Shown piece by piece: positions 34,525 to 47,923 of a DNA stretch of 64,000 nt. The stretch is taken from positions 992,001 through 1,056,000 of the forward strand of contig NZ_CP013661.2 in the NCBI RefSeq assembly GCF_001465835.2, written 5' to 3'. The notes under the pieces were generated by a model. The model saw only the letters and a program-made list of their open reading frames with translations, had not been told where the DNA came from and did no database searches. The stretch is from Planococcus kocurii. Lineage in GTDB: Bacteria > Bacillota > Bacilli > Bacillales_A > Planococcaceae. A program made the translations under genes and the position numbers. Position 1 is the first letter of the stretch, and each line of letters begins with the position of its first letter.

Positions 34525-35090
34525 CAACGTTCTTTTTTATCTTCCGGATAAACAACCTCTACTCCATCTTCTTTTTTCACTTCAGCCCGAGCGCCCCACA
34601 TGGCAATTTCATGTTTGACTAGCTCTACCGTTTCGTCTTTCCCATCAATAATGTGAAAAACCTGATGGCCATTCGCAACAAGCCAATTACTGATCAGAAA
34701 ACGATGGCAGCGAGAAGGGTGCCGCTCCGAGCAACAGTAAGCAACACGCTTTTCGCTTGCGATTGTCACTAACGCATCTATGCCTTCTTTAAATTCATCA
34801 GTCAATGTGTAATCGGCGTAATTGTGAAACGACTGATTGTTCCACCCTGCGTTTACCTCTCCTTCAATTTCTTTCGATTTGCGGCGCCGACCGCCGAGCT
34901 TTGGAAAATGCTGATAGTGGATATTGTCCGCTTCCAGCCATTCTGGAAAAATGTCTTTCGAAAACTGTGGCCATTTGCGACTGCCAGGAAACGCTCGCAC
35001 GTCTGCCAGTACCTCAATCGAATTGTCTTTCAGCATCTTTCTAAAAAATTCCTTTGAGTGACTCGAGTGACCAATTGTGTAAATGTCCAT
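34524..35090 (-). CDS. DUF488 family protein
   Basis: A 188-residue protein with the DUF488 signature: MDIYTIGHSSHSKEFFRKML at the start, VLADVRAFPGSRKWPQFSKD, and the conserved VAYCCSERHPSRCHRFLIS with paired Cys followed by Glu. The fold is compact alpha/beta; members are widespread and uncharacterised, with suggestions of nucleic-acid or redox roles. The ATG at 35090 is 6 bp after GGAGAG; the one at 35102 abuts AAAAGG and is less likely. Divergent from the padR gene. Confidence 0.85.
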   Translation of the reverse strand: MDIYTIGHSSHSKEFFRKMLKDNSIEVLADVRAFPGSRKWPQFSKDIFPEWLEADNIHYQHFPKLGGRRRKSKEIEGEVNAGWNNQSFHNYADYTLTDEFKEGIDALVTIASEKRVAYCCSERHPSRCHRFLISNWLVANGHQVFHIIDGKDETVELVKHEIAMWGARAEVKKEDGVEVVYPEDKKER

Positions 35091-35200
35091 CTGACTCTCC
35101 ATCCTTTTCGAGCGATTTACTTTTACTATTCCTGTCAGTTAGTAAGGTTAAACACCTTTTTAAAACTATCCAGTTGAACCAAACGTCGCTTTCTACCAAC

Positions 35201-35229
35201 TTGACACTCAATATATTACCCCTTATACT
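35201..35229 (+). promoter_or_regulatory. Sigma-A promoter of the padR operon
   Basis: TTGACA, 17-nt spacer, TATACT: near-perfect consensus, 48 bp upstream of the padR ATG and just before the tandem operator-like repeats. Confidence 0.8.
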
Positions 35230-35230
35230 A

Positions 35231-35260
35231 CGAGTAACGATATATCGAGTGACGATATAT
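35231..35260 (+). promoter_or_regulatory. Tandem 15-bp repeats, probable PadR operator
   Basis: CGAGTAACGATATAT followed directly by CGAGTGACGATATAT, one mismatch between copies, covering the expected transcription start. Each copy contains the ACGATATAT half that can pair with its neighbour in dyad form. PadR proteins usually repress their own operon from such AT-rich sites. Confidence 0.65.
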
Positions 35261-35276
35261 AAAAAGAGGTGATTTA

Positions 35277-35615
35277 ATGCAATCTCTATCCGAGTCCACA
35301 TATTTAGTGTTATTAGCCTTAACGAAAAAACCTTTGCATGGTTATGGAATTATAAAAAAAATCGAACAATACAGCGATGGCGCTATTGTTTTAGCACCTG
35401 GCACCTTGTATGGCGTGTTGACCAACTTGCAAAAACAACAACTTATTGAACTTGTCACTGCTGAAAAAGAAAGTAGACAAAAGAAAACATATCAACTGAC
35501 AGATGAAGGTCATGTAGTTTTCAAATTAGAATATCAACGCTTTAAAAAGATGCTGACGATTAGTGATGACATTTTAAAAGGAGCGGAAACTGATGAAAAC
35601 AATGAAGAAGTTTAA
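35277..35615 (+). CDS. PadR-family transcriptional regulator
   Basis: A 112-residue regulator. Winged helix with the PadR signature: TYLVLLALTKKPLHGYGIIKKIEQYSDGAIVLAPGTLYGVLTNLQKQQLIELV; the C-terminal helix mediates dimerisation. The next gene overlaps its end by 23 bp and encodes a DUF2812 membrane protein, a standard PadR partner. Ribosome site AAGAGGTGATTTA. Probably autorepressed through 35231-35260 and released by an envelope or drug signal (inference). Confidence 0.9.
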   Translation: MQSLSESTYLVLLALTKKPLHGYGIIKKIEQYSDGAIVLAPGTLYGVLTNLQKQQLIELVTAEKESRQKKTYQLTDEGHVVFKLEYQRFKKMLTISDDILKGAETDENNEEV

Positions 35616-36108
35616 ACTGTCGCTCGCGAATGATATCGAAAAAGAAGCCAACTGGCTAACGGAAATGTCAGCCAAAGGATGGCATTTCGTTAAATACAAA
35701 TGGGGATTTTATTATTTCGAAGAAAATCTTGAAATTTCGTATATTTACCAAGTCGATTTCCAAGAGGCGACCGATGAGTATTTTGACTTGTATAAACAAG
35801 TCGGCTGGGAACATATGCATACAGAAGTGATGCAATTTCATTATTTCCGTGCCGACACTACCATCATTGGCAACAAACGGATTTATTCAGATCCCGCTTC
35901 TATTAAAGGAATGTATAAAAGAATGTTTTCCTTCTATCTTGTCATCTTTGCTTGTATGCTCGTTACTCAAATCGGTTTATTGCTGACGTGGGATGGCAAC
36001 CTGTTCTCAAAATTCGTTTTAGCGCTGGTTACTGCCGTACTCTTACTTTATGTTTACTTGTTCATCAAACTTACGCAGCAAATGAAGAAAAACGAAAAAC
36101 TGATTTGA
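35593..36108 (+). CDS. DUF2812 membrane protein
   Basis: A 171-residue protein: N-terminal soluble DUF2812 region (ANDIEKEANWLTEMSAKGWHFVKYKWGFYYFEE, typical of the family) and two membrane helices at about 113-131 and 139-157, ending with a basic tail. Partner of the overlapping padR gene. DUF2812 proteins occur with PadR regulators in Firmicutes; the role is unknown. Start after AAGGAGCGGAAACTG. Confidence 0.85.
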   Translation: MKTMKKFKLSLANDIEKEANWLTEMSAKGWHFVKYKWGFYYFEENLEISYIYQVDFQEATDEYFDLYKQVGWEHMHTEVMQFHYFRADTTIIGNKRIYSDPASIKGMYKRMFSFYLVIFACMLVTQIGLLLTWDGNLFSKFVLALVTAVLLLYVYLFIKLTQQMKKNEKLI

Positions 36109-36113
36109 CAGCG

Positions 36114-36151
36114 AAAACCCTCGAATCTTTGACCAAAGATTCGAGGGTTTT
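36114..36151 (+). terminator. Terminator of the padR operon
   Basis: Perfect stem of about 17 bp, AAAACCCTCGAATCTTTG with a short ACC loop, ending in TTTT; 6 bp after the stop. Confidence 0.9.
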
Positions 36152-36217
36152 ACTGTGTTCCTACGTATAGTCAGATATCGTCTAGTGTAGATAACGCTTT
36201 CTAAAAACAGTGGACTT

Positions 36218-36736
36218 TTAGATTCGTCCTTTGACCTTGGCTAACAAAAACTGTCGCACTTCCGAAACATCAGCTAACTTGCCTTTTGGCACAATAAAAG
36301 CAGACAATCCGCTATTGTATAAGTACAAATTGGATGCATCTTCGCCGATATGTTCAATACCAGCCCATGATACGAGTTTTTCACCTGTCGCACTGACTTC
36401 CCGAAGACCCGCTTCTGTGAATATCATCGTATGTGTTCCAAGTACTCCTTCGTTTTTCCCTTCTCGAAGCAGTTTTTTGGATGATTTCTGGATATGACGA
36501 TAAAAATATTTCGGATAAAAAATAGCCCATAAAATTCCGATGATGAGAAATGGAATTACCATAAACAAGATGGGGATATCTAATACAAACGAAAGAACGA
36601 CGGCCATCACCAAATAAATAATAGGCACCAACACTCGTTGCATAGTCATTGTCTTTTTTAACGTTTTAGAATTTTTTGCGTGGTATAAATTAAAGTCAAT
36701 ATACGCCTCTTCGGTTACATCGTAGGTAATCTCCAT
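36218..36736 (-). CDS. YcxB-family protein
   Basis: A 172-residue membrane protein: N-terminal strand MEITYDVTEEAYIDFNLYHAKNS, two membrane helices (about 34-52 and 54-72), then the YcxB-like domain with TMIFTEAGLREVSATGEKLVSWAGIEHIGEDASNLYLY and FIVPKG. The family is common in Bacillales with no established function. Monocistronic; ribosome site AGGAGCTAACTAAGCA. Confidence 0.85.
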   Translation of the reverse strand: MEITYDVTEEAYIDFNLYHAKNSKTLKKTMTMQRVLVPIIYLVMAVVLSFVLDIPILFMVIPFLIIGILWAIFYPKYFYRHIQKSSKKLLREGKNEGVLGTHTMIFTEAGLREVSATGEKLVSWAGIEHIGEDASNLYLYNSGLSAFIVPKGKLADVSEVRQFLLAKVKGRI

Positions 36737-37062
36737 TGCTTAGTTAGCTCCTATTCTTATCCGTCTATATAGCATTTCAACACTTTGATAAGCTTCTATC
36801 ATATCATGTGAAAGGAATTTTTTGGATAGCCTCATTTCATAAAATTATCTTCCTGCACCAAACGCGCAGACTGCGGTCATGTAAATCGGTCTTCCCTCCA
36901 CTGAAGAAGCTTTCTCTTCATCACAAGAGTGATTGATTGTATATCATCCTCTAGAAATTTACTCGATTCCATTGAACTTGGTCCTACTAAACGAGGAGTA
37001 AAAGCATTATAGTTAATAGTTGAGGATAAAAACAACATGAAATGACAGAAAAGAGGAATCGC
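36737..37062. other. Intergenic region between the ycxB-like and yitT-like genes
   Basis: 326 bp between divergent genes. It must hold both promoters, but no pair of boxes is convincing. No hairpin with a T-tract, no ORF with a ribosome site. Confidence 0.4.
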
Positions 37063-37938
37063 ATGACTGCAACAAATAAAAAACGAAAATTCCATAAAGC
37101 GAAGTTGTTTTTACGAGCACTGCCCATTATCATCGGTGCTTTTATCACCGCCTATGGTCTTGAAACCGTGCTGATTCCAAACAATGTATCGGACGGCGGG
37201 GTCACTGGCATCAGCATCGTCGGCTCCCAATTGACCGGAATGCCTTTAGGTTTGCTGATTGCTGTCTTGAATATTCCATTTGTCTATTTAGGCTATAAAC
37301 AAATCGGGAAAAGCTTTGCCATCTATTCCACCATCGGCATCGCTTCCCTTGCCTATGCAACGACCCTCATGCACCATCTCCCACCCATCATCGTAGGAGA
37401 TACCTTACTGATTACAGTCATTGGCGGAATCATCATTGGTTTTGGAATGGGGGTTGCTTTGCGAAACGGGGGTGCGCTTGATGGAATCGATATGCTGGCG
37501 GTACTCTTGTCGCGCAAATTGCCATTTGGGACGAGTGACCTGATCTTATTTCTCAACATGTTCGTCTTTATCATCGTCTCATTCGTCTTTGGTCTGCAAG
37601 GCGCTTTTCTGTCGGGAATCGCTTATTACATTGCAGCCAAAGTAATCCACTTGGTCGAAGAAGGATTTAGTGGTTCTAAAACGTATAAAATTATTTCGCG
37701 TGACCCCGAACTGCTCGTCCAAACCATCTACGACCGTCTCGGACGTAATGCTACCTACAATATCGTCAAAGGGGCTTACACAAATGAGGACTACAAAGAA
37801 ATCACGTGCATCATCAACCGACTCGAAGACAGTAAGATGAAAGAAATCATTTTTGAAATTGATAACAACGCCTTTGTTGCGGTTTACGACGTTGCCGAAG
37901 TTCGAGGCGGTAATTTCAAAAAACGGGACATTCACTGA
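37063..37938 (+). CDS. YitT-family membrane protein (DUF161 + DUF2179)
   Basis: A 291-residue protein with five or six membrane helices (about 20-185) of the YitT family (AYGLETVLIPNNVSDGGVTGISIVGSQLTGMPLGLLI and GGALDGIDMLAVLLSRK), then a cytoplasmic C-terminal DUF2179 domain (TYKIISRDPELLVQTIYDRLGRNATYNIVKGAYTNEDYKEITCIINRLED). A transport role is proposed for the family, not proven. I use ATG 37063, preceded by AGAGGAATCGC; an ATG at 37042 has no ribosome site. Confidence 0.87.
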   Translation: MTATNKKRKFHKAKLFLRALPIIIGAFITAYGLETVLIPNNVSDGGVTGISIVGSQLTGMPLGLLIAVLNIPFVYLGYKQIGKSFAIYSTIGIASLAYATTLMHHLPPIIVGDTLLITVIGGIIIGFGMGVALRNGGALDGIDMLAVLLSRKLPFGTSDLILFLNMFVFIIVSFVFGLQGAFLSGIAYYIAAKVIHLVEEGFSGSKTYKIISRDPELLVQTIYDRLGRNATYNIVKGAYTNEDYKEITCIINRLEDSKMKEIIFEIDNNAFVAVYDVAEVRGGNFKKRDIH

Positions 37939-38040
37939 GTTTGTTGCCGTATACTAAAAACGTATCAATTGCTCTGTTACAACAAAAGCACGATTGAAAT
38001 TAGAAGATTTTCAAAAATTTTCTTAATTTCTTTATTACCC

Positions 38041-38078
38041 AAAAACCGCCGACGGAGTAACTTCCATCGGCGGTTTTT
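38041..38078. terminator. Bidirectional terminator between yitT-like and pRiA4b-like genes
   Basis: Stem AAAAACCGCCGA / TCGGCGGTTTTT with an inner GGA/TTC pairing. Runs of A and T on both sides serve both converging genes. Confidence 0.85.
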
Positions 38079-38118
38079 CAGTTAACTTTTTATTTAGTAA
38101 GCGTCTGTAAATCTATCT

Positions 38119-38853
38119 CTAACTTTTCCTGTACTTATCCTCAATAATCCGGTAATTGTCATGGTGGATTTTATCCCATTCCGTCTTTTTGTACATCCGG
38201 CTTTTCAATCGCTGATTAATCCATTCAGGATCATACTCTCTAAAAGACTGGCTATCTGCCCAGTCTTTCATCTCTTTATGCTCCGTATGCTTTTGATCTC
38301 GGTAAATTTGCAAGAAGTCATAAAATCCTGGAATGCCTCCTACATCTTCCGGTGGTGCTGTCTCTGCCCCGTCTAGTAGCGTTGGGAAACCGAAATAATA
38401 ATCGTCGACGATAGTTTCAAGCTTGATACGGAACTGCCAGCCATCACCAAAATCGTAGCTGTATACTAACTCTTTGTGCTTCTCCAAAAATTCATCAATT
38501 TTAATGCCCGAAGGTTTCCGAACAACTGCCGATAACCGCTCTTGATAAGCCTCTTCAAACTTTCTATACTGCGGTTCCATATTCTTTAGTCGCTCCGCGA
38601 ACATCTTTTTGTTCTTTTTAAACCCTTGGTGTTCTTCGTAAGCTTCTTCGTCATTTGTCACTCGAATGCCGTCTTCCGCTAACTCAAATTCGAATAGATG
38701 ATAGCCTTCCGACGGATAGCCACTCTGAAAATTGCTAGTCTGTTGCACAATGTCGTGCAGCATATTAAATGTGGCACCTGCTGGCATGATTACTTTGCGC
38801 CAAATAAGTGGATTTGAGTGTTCCAATTCAATTCGGATAATATACGATTTCAT
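38119..38853 (-). CDS. Plasmid pRiA4b ORF-3 family protein
   Basis: A 244-residue protein with the family hallmarks: N-terminal YIIRIELEHSNPLIWRKVIMPAGATFNMLHDIVQ, the central YSYDFGDGWQFRIKLE and the downstream FPTLLDGAETAPPEDVGGIPGFYDFL. A helical charged insertion lies between about residues 75 and 125. Members are named after an Agrobacterium plasmid ORF and have no assigned function; chromosomal copies like this one are common. Monocistronic. Confidence 0.87.
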   Translation of the reverse strand: MKSYIIRIELEHSNPLIWRKVIMPAGATFNMLHDIVQQTSNFQSGYPSEGYHLFEFELAEDGIRVTNDEEAYEEHQGFKKNKKMFAERLKNMEPQYRKFEEAYQERLSAVVRKPSGIKIDEFLEKHKELVYSYDFGDGWQFRIKLETIVDDYYFGFPTLLDGAETAPPEDVGGIPGFYDFLQIYRDQKHTEHKEMKDWADSQSFREYDPEWINQRLKSRMYKKTEWDKIHHDNYRIIEDKYRKS

Positions 38854-39009
38854 CTTTGACCACCTGGCTTTCTTTTGAGATTATTTTATGTTCTTGTCCA
38901 CAGCAAAACGAGCAGTCCATTAGGAATTAACAGGAATATCAATGGCTCATTTAACCCTATCACACTTTACGACGTTCTCCATCCTGCCAACAGACAATTC
39001 AGCACAAAA

Positions 39010-39050
39010 AAAGTAGAACTTTGCAGTGAATCACCGCAAAGTTCTACTTT
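39010..39050 (-). terminator. Terminator after the monooxygenase gene
   Basis: Perfect 15-bp stem AAAGTAGAACTTTGC / GCAAAGTTCTACTTT, 11-nt loop, followed by a T7 run on the minus strand; 16 bp after the stop at 39067. Confidence 0.9.
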
Positions 39051-39066
39051 TAACATTCCCACTAAA

Positions 39067-39354
39067 TCAAAGAGCCTTTAACTTAAAGACTTCTCGCTTC
39101 TCAACCAAGTCCGCCGTATGCGTCCGGTATTCTTGATAATGACGAGTAGCGACATGATTCTTGAGCGCGTTTTTGTCTTGCCAGGTCTCGTGAAGAACAA
39201 ACGTGTCGTCTTCAATCGATTGATGGAGAACATAGCTTACGCACCCCGCTTCTGCGCGTGACGCAATTAGAACTGTGTTCAGTTCCGTTAATAATTGATC
39301 TGCCATGTTTTCTTTTGGCTTTAGAATCGCGGTAATGACGATAGGTTCCATCAT
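39067..39354 (-). CDS. Antibiotic biosynthesis monooxygenase (ABM) family protein
   Basis: A 95-residue ferredoxin-like dimeric alpha/beta-barrel protein of the putative quinol monooxygenase group (YgiN-like): IVITAILKPKENMADQLLTELNTVLIASRAEAGCVSYVLHQSIEDDTFVLHETWQDKNALKNHVATRHYQEY. The conserved GCxxY and ETWxD-type residues are present. The start is adjacent to the stop of the DJ-1/PfpI gene, so they form an operon. Likely in quinone or reactive-carbonyl/oxidative stress handling (inference). Confidence 0.87.
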   Translation of the reverse strand: MMEPIVITAILKPKENMADQLLTELNTVLIASRAEAGCVSYVLHQSIEDDTFVLHETWQDKNALKNHVATRHYQEYRTHTADLVEKREVFKLKAL

Positions 39355-40032
39355 TTAGTTTCCTTTGTTGTTTCGTTTTTCCAAAGCCTTCACCAATTCC
39401 TCTGCCAATTCTTCAGCAGAAAATGGATCGCGGCCAGTTACCAATTGATCATTGCCCCATACCACTTTGTTGTCAGCACTATAATTGGCAACTTCGCTCA
39501 TTTTCGCTTCCAAGCTAAATGGGAGAATTTCTGGAAGGCCTTCAGGTTCAACCGCTTCTGGGTAGCCGGTTACGTCTAACCCATCGATGATGCTTTTGCC
39601 ATTTGGACGCATTGTCCAAACTAATGGAGCCGGTCCGTGGCAGACAGCCGAAACGATGTTGCCATTGTCGTACACGGTATTGATGATATTACGAAGCTCT
39701 TCACTTTCAGTCAAGTCATACATTGCTCCGTGACCACCCACGATGAATACGACATCGTAGTCTTTAGCATTGACGTCAGAAAGAGCAGCAGTATTGTCCG
39801 CGATTCCCGATTCATACATTTTCTTGTATTTGCCTTCAGGGTCATAATCTTCACTAATGCTGACTTGATCAAGTGTCGGTTTGCCACCGAGTGGTGAAGC
39901 CAAGTCTACTTGATGTCCTGCTTTTTCCAATATCTCTTTCGGTGCGAACAACTCTTCTGCCCACCAGCCAGTTTCGTAATTATTTTCAGTGTCCTTATGT
40001 CCACTTGATAAGACTGCTAATACTTTTGCCAT
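39355..40032 (-). CDS. DJ-1/PfpI superfamily protein (Hsp31-like glutamine-amidotransferase fold)
   Basis: A 225-residue class I glutamine-amidotransferase-like protein. The nucleophile elbow SAVCHGPAPLVW carries the catalytic Cys, with FIVGGHGAMYDL upstream providing the Glu/His region. This length and the N-terminus KVLAVLSSGHKDTENNYETGWWAEELFAP match the Hsp31-type branch, whose members detoxify methylglyoxal or act as chaperones. Operon with the ABM monooxygenase. Strong ribosome site AGAGGAGGAAATTTAAC. Confidence 0.88.
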   Translation of the reverse strand: MAKVLAVLSSGHKDTENNYETGWWAEELFAPKEILEKAGHQVDLASPLGGKPTLDQVSISEDYDPEGKYKKMYESGIADNTAALSDVNAKDYDVVFIVGGHGAMYDLTESEELRNIINTVYDNGNIVSAVCHGPAPLVWTMRPNGKSIIDGLDVTGYPEAVEPEGLPEILPFSLEAKMSEVANYSADNKVVWGNDQLVTGRDPFSAEELAEELVKALEKRNNKGN

Positions 40033-40180
40033 GTTAAATTTCCTCCTCTAGGTTATAAAAAATCCTAATACTAGTATATCCCCGAATTTTTCACGTCTAA
40101 ACAAGCAGACAAAACAGACAATTTCTAGCACCTAGTTAATCTACTTACATTTTAGTACAAGGTATGAAAAAAGGGGGCAT

Positions 40181-40345
40181 GTCAAAAAAGAGGATGCATG
40201 TTACGCGCATCCTCTTGTGCTTTCTCGGTTCAATTGAATTACAGATATTCTATATTTACCTATCTTCTAGTCCATCAAACTTTTTCGTTTTGCTCTGCCA
40301 CATCCGTTTCGCCGCTCTCCACTAGAACATTCACCATCGTCTTTT
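40181..40345 (-). repeat. Left imperfect direct repeat flanking the lac cluster
   Basis: Homologous to 50389-50551. Shared blocks: AAAAAAGAG.ATGC, ACGCGCATCCTCTTG, TTCGGTT or TCGGTTC followed by ATTGAATT, AG.TATTCTAT, then CCGCTCTCCA.TA.AACATTC and a T-rich end. It contains a hairpin AAGAGGATGC / GCATCCTCTT (40188-40216) that probably terminates the lacI-type gene. The two copies are in the same orientation, 10.2 kb apart. Confidence 0.65.
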
Positions 40346-40350
40346 TCAAC
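40275..40350 (-). pseudogene. Decayed copy of the 51-aa ORF
   Basis: The frame reads LKKTMVNVLVESGETDVAE up to a TGA at 40275-40277, matching KEKTANVLLESGEAISID of the intact ORF at 50451-50606. The start region is missing and the C-terminal part has diverged, so this copy looks truncated. It lies just after the lacI-type gene. Confidence 0.5.
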
Positions 40351-40389
40351 TGTTGAAGTGGTAAGTGTCTATGTGTAAACGGTACCCGG

Positions 40390-42313
<1,924 letters not shown>

Positions 42314-43996
42314 TTAATCATCCCCATAGTGTTCATGTAAAAGTTGTAAAAACACACTTGATGTCCAAGTGAACGATGTATCGACCAACCCTTCCCCAGT
42401 AAATGGGTCAAAGTTTTCCGCCATGCCGCCTTCCAAAGTCAGGTCAAGGAACTTTTTCCGCAACCTGTCTGCTGCTACCGTGTAACCATTTGCCTCCAAT
42501 GCGTGAATGAACAAATAAGTGACTGGTGCCCAAATTGGACCAAGCCAGTAGCCATTTTCTTTGTAATAAGGACTTGAAGGATTTTCGGTTGCAAGTCCAA
42601 AGCGAGTTTCAAAGTCTTGCTCAAGGTCGTTAACAAGTTCTTCTGCAATGGTTTTATCCAACCGGTAGGCAATCAGCAACGGCAGCCTAAGAATCAAGCT
42701 GGAACGATTCGTTATGATTTTGCCTTCCTTTCCGACTCTACCATAAAAACCATCTGCGTCATACAGCCGGCTCATCAATAACTCAAACATGGAATCGGCT
42801 CTTTCTTTAAAGGATACGGCTTCTTCTTTTTCACCCAGAATTTCCGCAAAAGAAGCTAAAATATCGGATGAACGGATGAGAAAACTGGCGAGGTCCGGCG
42901 CTTCTACTGGCATGCCTTCATGAAATAGTGAAGCATTGTCCCAACCTGAATCATTGCCATGTTTATAATGCGGAAGACGCTCTTTGAATGTCCGGTAGTT
43001 GTCGTAATAAGACATTACTTTTTTAGTAGATTCAAAGACTTCCCTTATTCGCGATGTTTCTTTAAAATAATCATTTTTTTGCATCAGCTGATCATACACT
43101 AACGCAAATATTGGCGGCTTCGTGCAGTTATAAGAAATAAATTTATCGTTCACAAAATCTGGATAAGCTCCGGATTCGTCCTGTGTATCCATAAAAATTT
43201 TCAATTGCTTATAAGCCAGTTCCGGGTGTTCTCTTCCTAAATTTAAAGCATTAAAACAATTATCCCATGACCAAATATTATACATCCATAACTTGGACAT
43301 ATACATGGCAGGCTCCCGCAATAGTCCGTGGGGGTGAACGACGCTCGACCAGGTGATGTAAGCCGCTCTTTCAATAGAAGAAAGATACTGATCATCTGCC
43401 TGAAGAGGTTTCATTGATTGAAACCATGCCTTGTATTGTCTAGTGACCTGGTCCTTGCCTTCGTGAAACGACGAGTATTTCTTCTCCTTGTAAACGGTTT
43501 GGTAACTTTCAAAGACAAAATGTCCTTTACTCAAACAAATATCGATATAATCATTTCCAATAATGTTCCAAGGCGCTTGAACATTTAGAGTCCCGCCAAG
43601 ATTAAGTAGCATCAGTTTTAATTCTTTAGGATAAATATGATATTCAAACATACCTCTCGCTAATTCCATAATGGAATCATACTTACCTTTATCTGCAGTC
43701 AGCTTAAGTTCAATATTTTTCACTTCTATATGAAGTTCATTTTCTTTTGGAATTATCATTTCTACAGCGGCTTCGGAACGTCCTTTAATGTGGAATTGAA
43801 CAGAAACTTCCGAAGCATGGACTTCAAAATCCTGCTCAATTCCATTCTCTACCAAAGCAATTTTGAACAACCGAGAAGGGGCATCATCCCCTCCGTGAAC
43901 ATCTCTTATATAAACATCCTTCGAATCCTTCTCTTCCGAAATGCAAAAATACGAGCCATATCTGGAAAACGGGATTTCTTTAATATCTAGTTTCAT
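42314..43996 (-). CDS. Clan GH-G-like glycoside hydrolase (MGH1/trehalase-type (alpha/alpha)6 barrel)
   Basis: A 560-residue protein. The N-terminal ~190 residues are beta-rich; a six-hairpin barrel follows. Recognisable blocks: KLWMYNIWSWDNCFNALNL, GNDSGWDNASLF (Asp likely catalytic), PYYKENGYWLGPIWAPVTYLFIHAL and GGMAENFDPFTGEGLVDTSFTWTSSVFL (Glu likely catalytic). This matches glucosylglycerate/mannosylglycerate hydrolase-like and GH63/GH37 families. No signal peptide, so intracellular. In the operon it sits between LacZ and EamA, so it probably trims the oligosaccharide brought in by the ABC system. Exact linkage unknown. Confidence 0.8.
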   Translation of the reverse strand: MKLDIKEIPFSRYGSYFCISEEKDSKDVYIRDVHGGDDAPSRLFKIALVENGIEQDFEVHASEVSVQFHIKGRSEAAVEMIIPKENELHIEVKNIELKLTADKGKYDSIMELARGMFEYHIYPKELKLMLLNLGGTLNVQAPWNIIGNDYIDICLSKGHFVFESYQTVYKEKKYSSFHEGKDQVTRQYKAWFQSMKPLQADDQYLSSIERAAYITWSSVVHPHGLLREPAMYMSKLWMYNIWSWDNCFNALNLGREHPELAYKQLKIFMDTQDESGAYPDFVNDKFISYNCTKPPIFALVYDQLMQKNDYFKETSRIREVFESTKKVMSYYDNYRTFKERLPHYKHGNDSGWDNASLFHEGMPVEAPDLASFLIRSSDILASFAEILGEKEEAVSFKERADSMFELLMSRLYDADGFYGRVGKEGKIITNRSSLILRLPLLIAYRLDKTIAEELVNDLEQDFETRFGLATENPSSPYYKENGYWLGPIWAPVTYLFIHALEANGYTVAADRLRKKFLDLTLEGGMAENFDPFTGEGLVDTSFTWTSSVFLQLLHEHYGDD

Positions 43997-44017
43997 CCGA
44001 TCTCTCCTAGCCCTTTT

Positions 44018-47095
<3,078 letters not shown>

Positions 47096-47101
47096 TTAGC
47101 G

Positions 47102-47923
47102 TTACTTTATTGAACCGCTGATTCCTTCAACGATGTATTTCTGGGCAAATATAAAGACCAGTACTGGCGGAATAACCATGACCAGTGTAATAGCCATAAT
47201 CGGAATGATTTGCAGTTCATGGACTCCTTGAAACGATGCCAGTCCAAGGGTCATCGTGTATTTTGCTTTGTCTTGCAAATAAATTAAAGGACCAAGGTAG
47301 TCGTTCCACACCAAAATAACATTCAAAACAGCTACCAGTACGAGAGGCGCCTTCATAATAGGCAAGAAAATCTTATAAAATATTTGGAACTCGTTCGCCC
47401 CGTCAATACGGGCAGCGTTCTCCAAATCTTTCGGTATATTCATCAAGAACTGGCGAAGTAAAAAGATATAATACGCAGAACCAAAGAACGCCGGAACGAT
47501 TAAAGGTTTTAACGTATTGATCCAACCAAGCATGTTGAATTGCATATAAAGTGGAATCATTGTGACGTCCCACGGAATCATCATGGTGGACAACAAGAGA
47601 ACAAACAGAAAGTTTTTGTATTTAAAATCGTATCTCGCAAATCCATAAGCTACGAGAGAACAGGAAATTAGCTGGCCAATTGTTGTTAGGACCGTCACAA
47701 TCACCGAGTTTTTAAAATAAACCCCGAAATTTTGGCTATTCCAGGCATCAACAAAGTTACCGAACAATAGTTCTTCCGGTATAAATTTTGGCGGGTACGA
47801 AAATACTTCAGGTTCTGTTTTAATCGCAGTAATCAATGCCCATAAAAAAGGAAAGACAAAGTAAAGGGAAAAAATAACAAGGACAGAGTAAACAATAATT
47901 TTATGCCTTTTGGAAATCTTCAT
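47102..47923 (-). CDS. Carbohydrate ABC transporter permease (MalG type)
   Basis: A 273-residue inner-membrane permease with six helices and the EAA loop ENAARIDGANEFQIFYKIFLPIMKAPL. Belongs to the CUT1 family. Overlaps the upstream MalF-type gene by 23 bp. With that permease and the binding protein it forms an importer; no ATPase is in the cluster, so a shared MsmX-like ATPase is expected, as in Bacillus CUT1 systems. Confidence 0.9.
   Translation of the reverse strand: MKISKRHKIIVYSVLVIFSLYFVFPFLWALITAIKTEPEVFSYPPKFIPEELLFGNFVDAWNSQNFGVYFKNSVIVTVLTTIGQLISCSLVAYGFARYDFKYKNFLFVLLLSTMMIPWDVTMIPLYMQFNMLGWINTLKPLIVPAFFGSAYYIFLLRQFLMNIPKDLENAARIDGANEFQIFYKIFLPIMKAPLVLVAVLNVILVWNDYLGPLIYLQDKAKYTMTLGLASFQGVHELQIIPIMAITLVMVIPPVLVFIFAQKYIVEGISGSIK

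Noticed and set aside
40033..40180. Attachment site or tRNA end at the left border of the lac cluster
   Set aside because: No tRNA gene, integrase or short exact att-type repeat is visible; only the imperfect ~160-bp repeats are.
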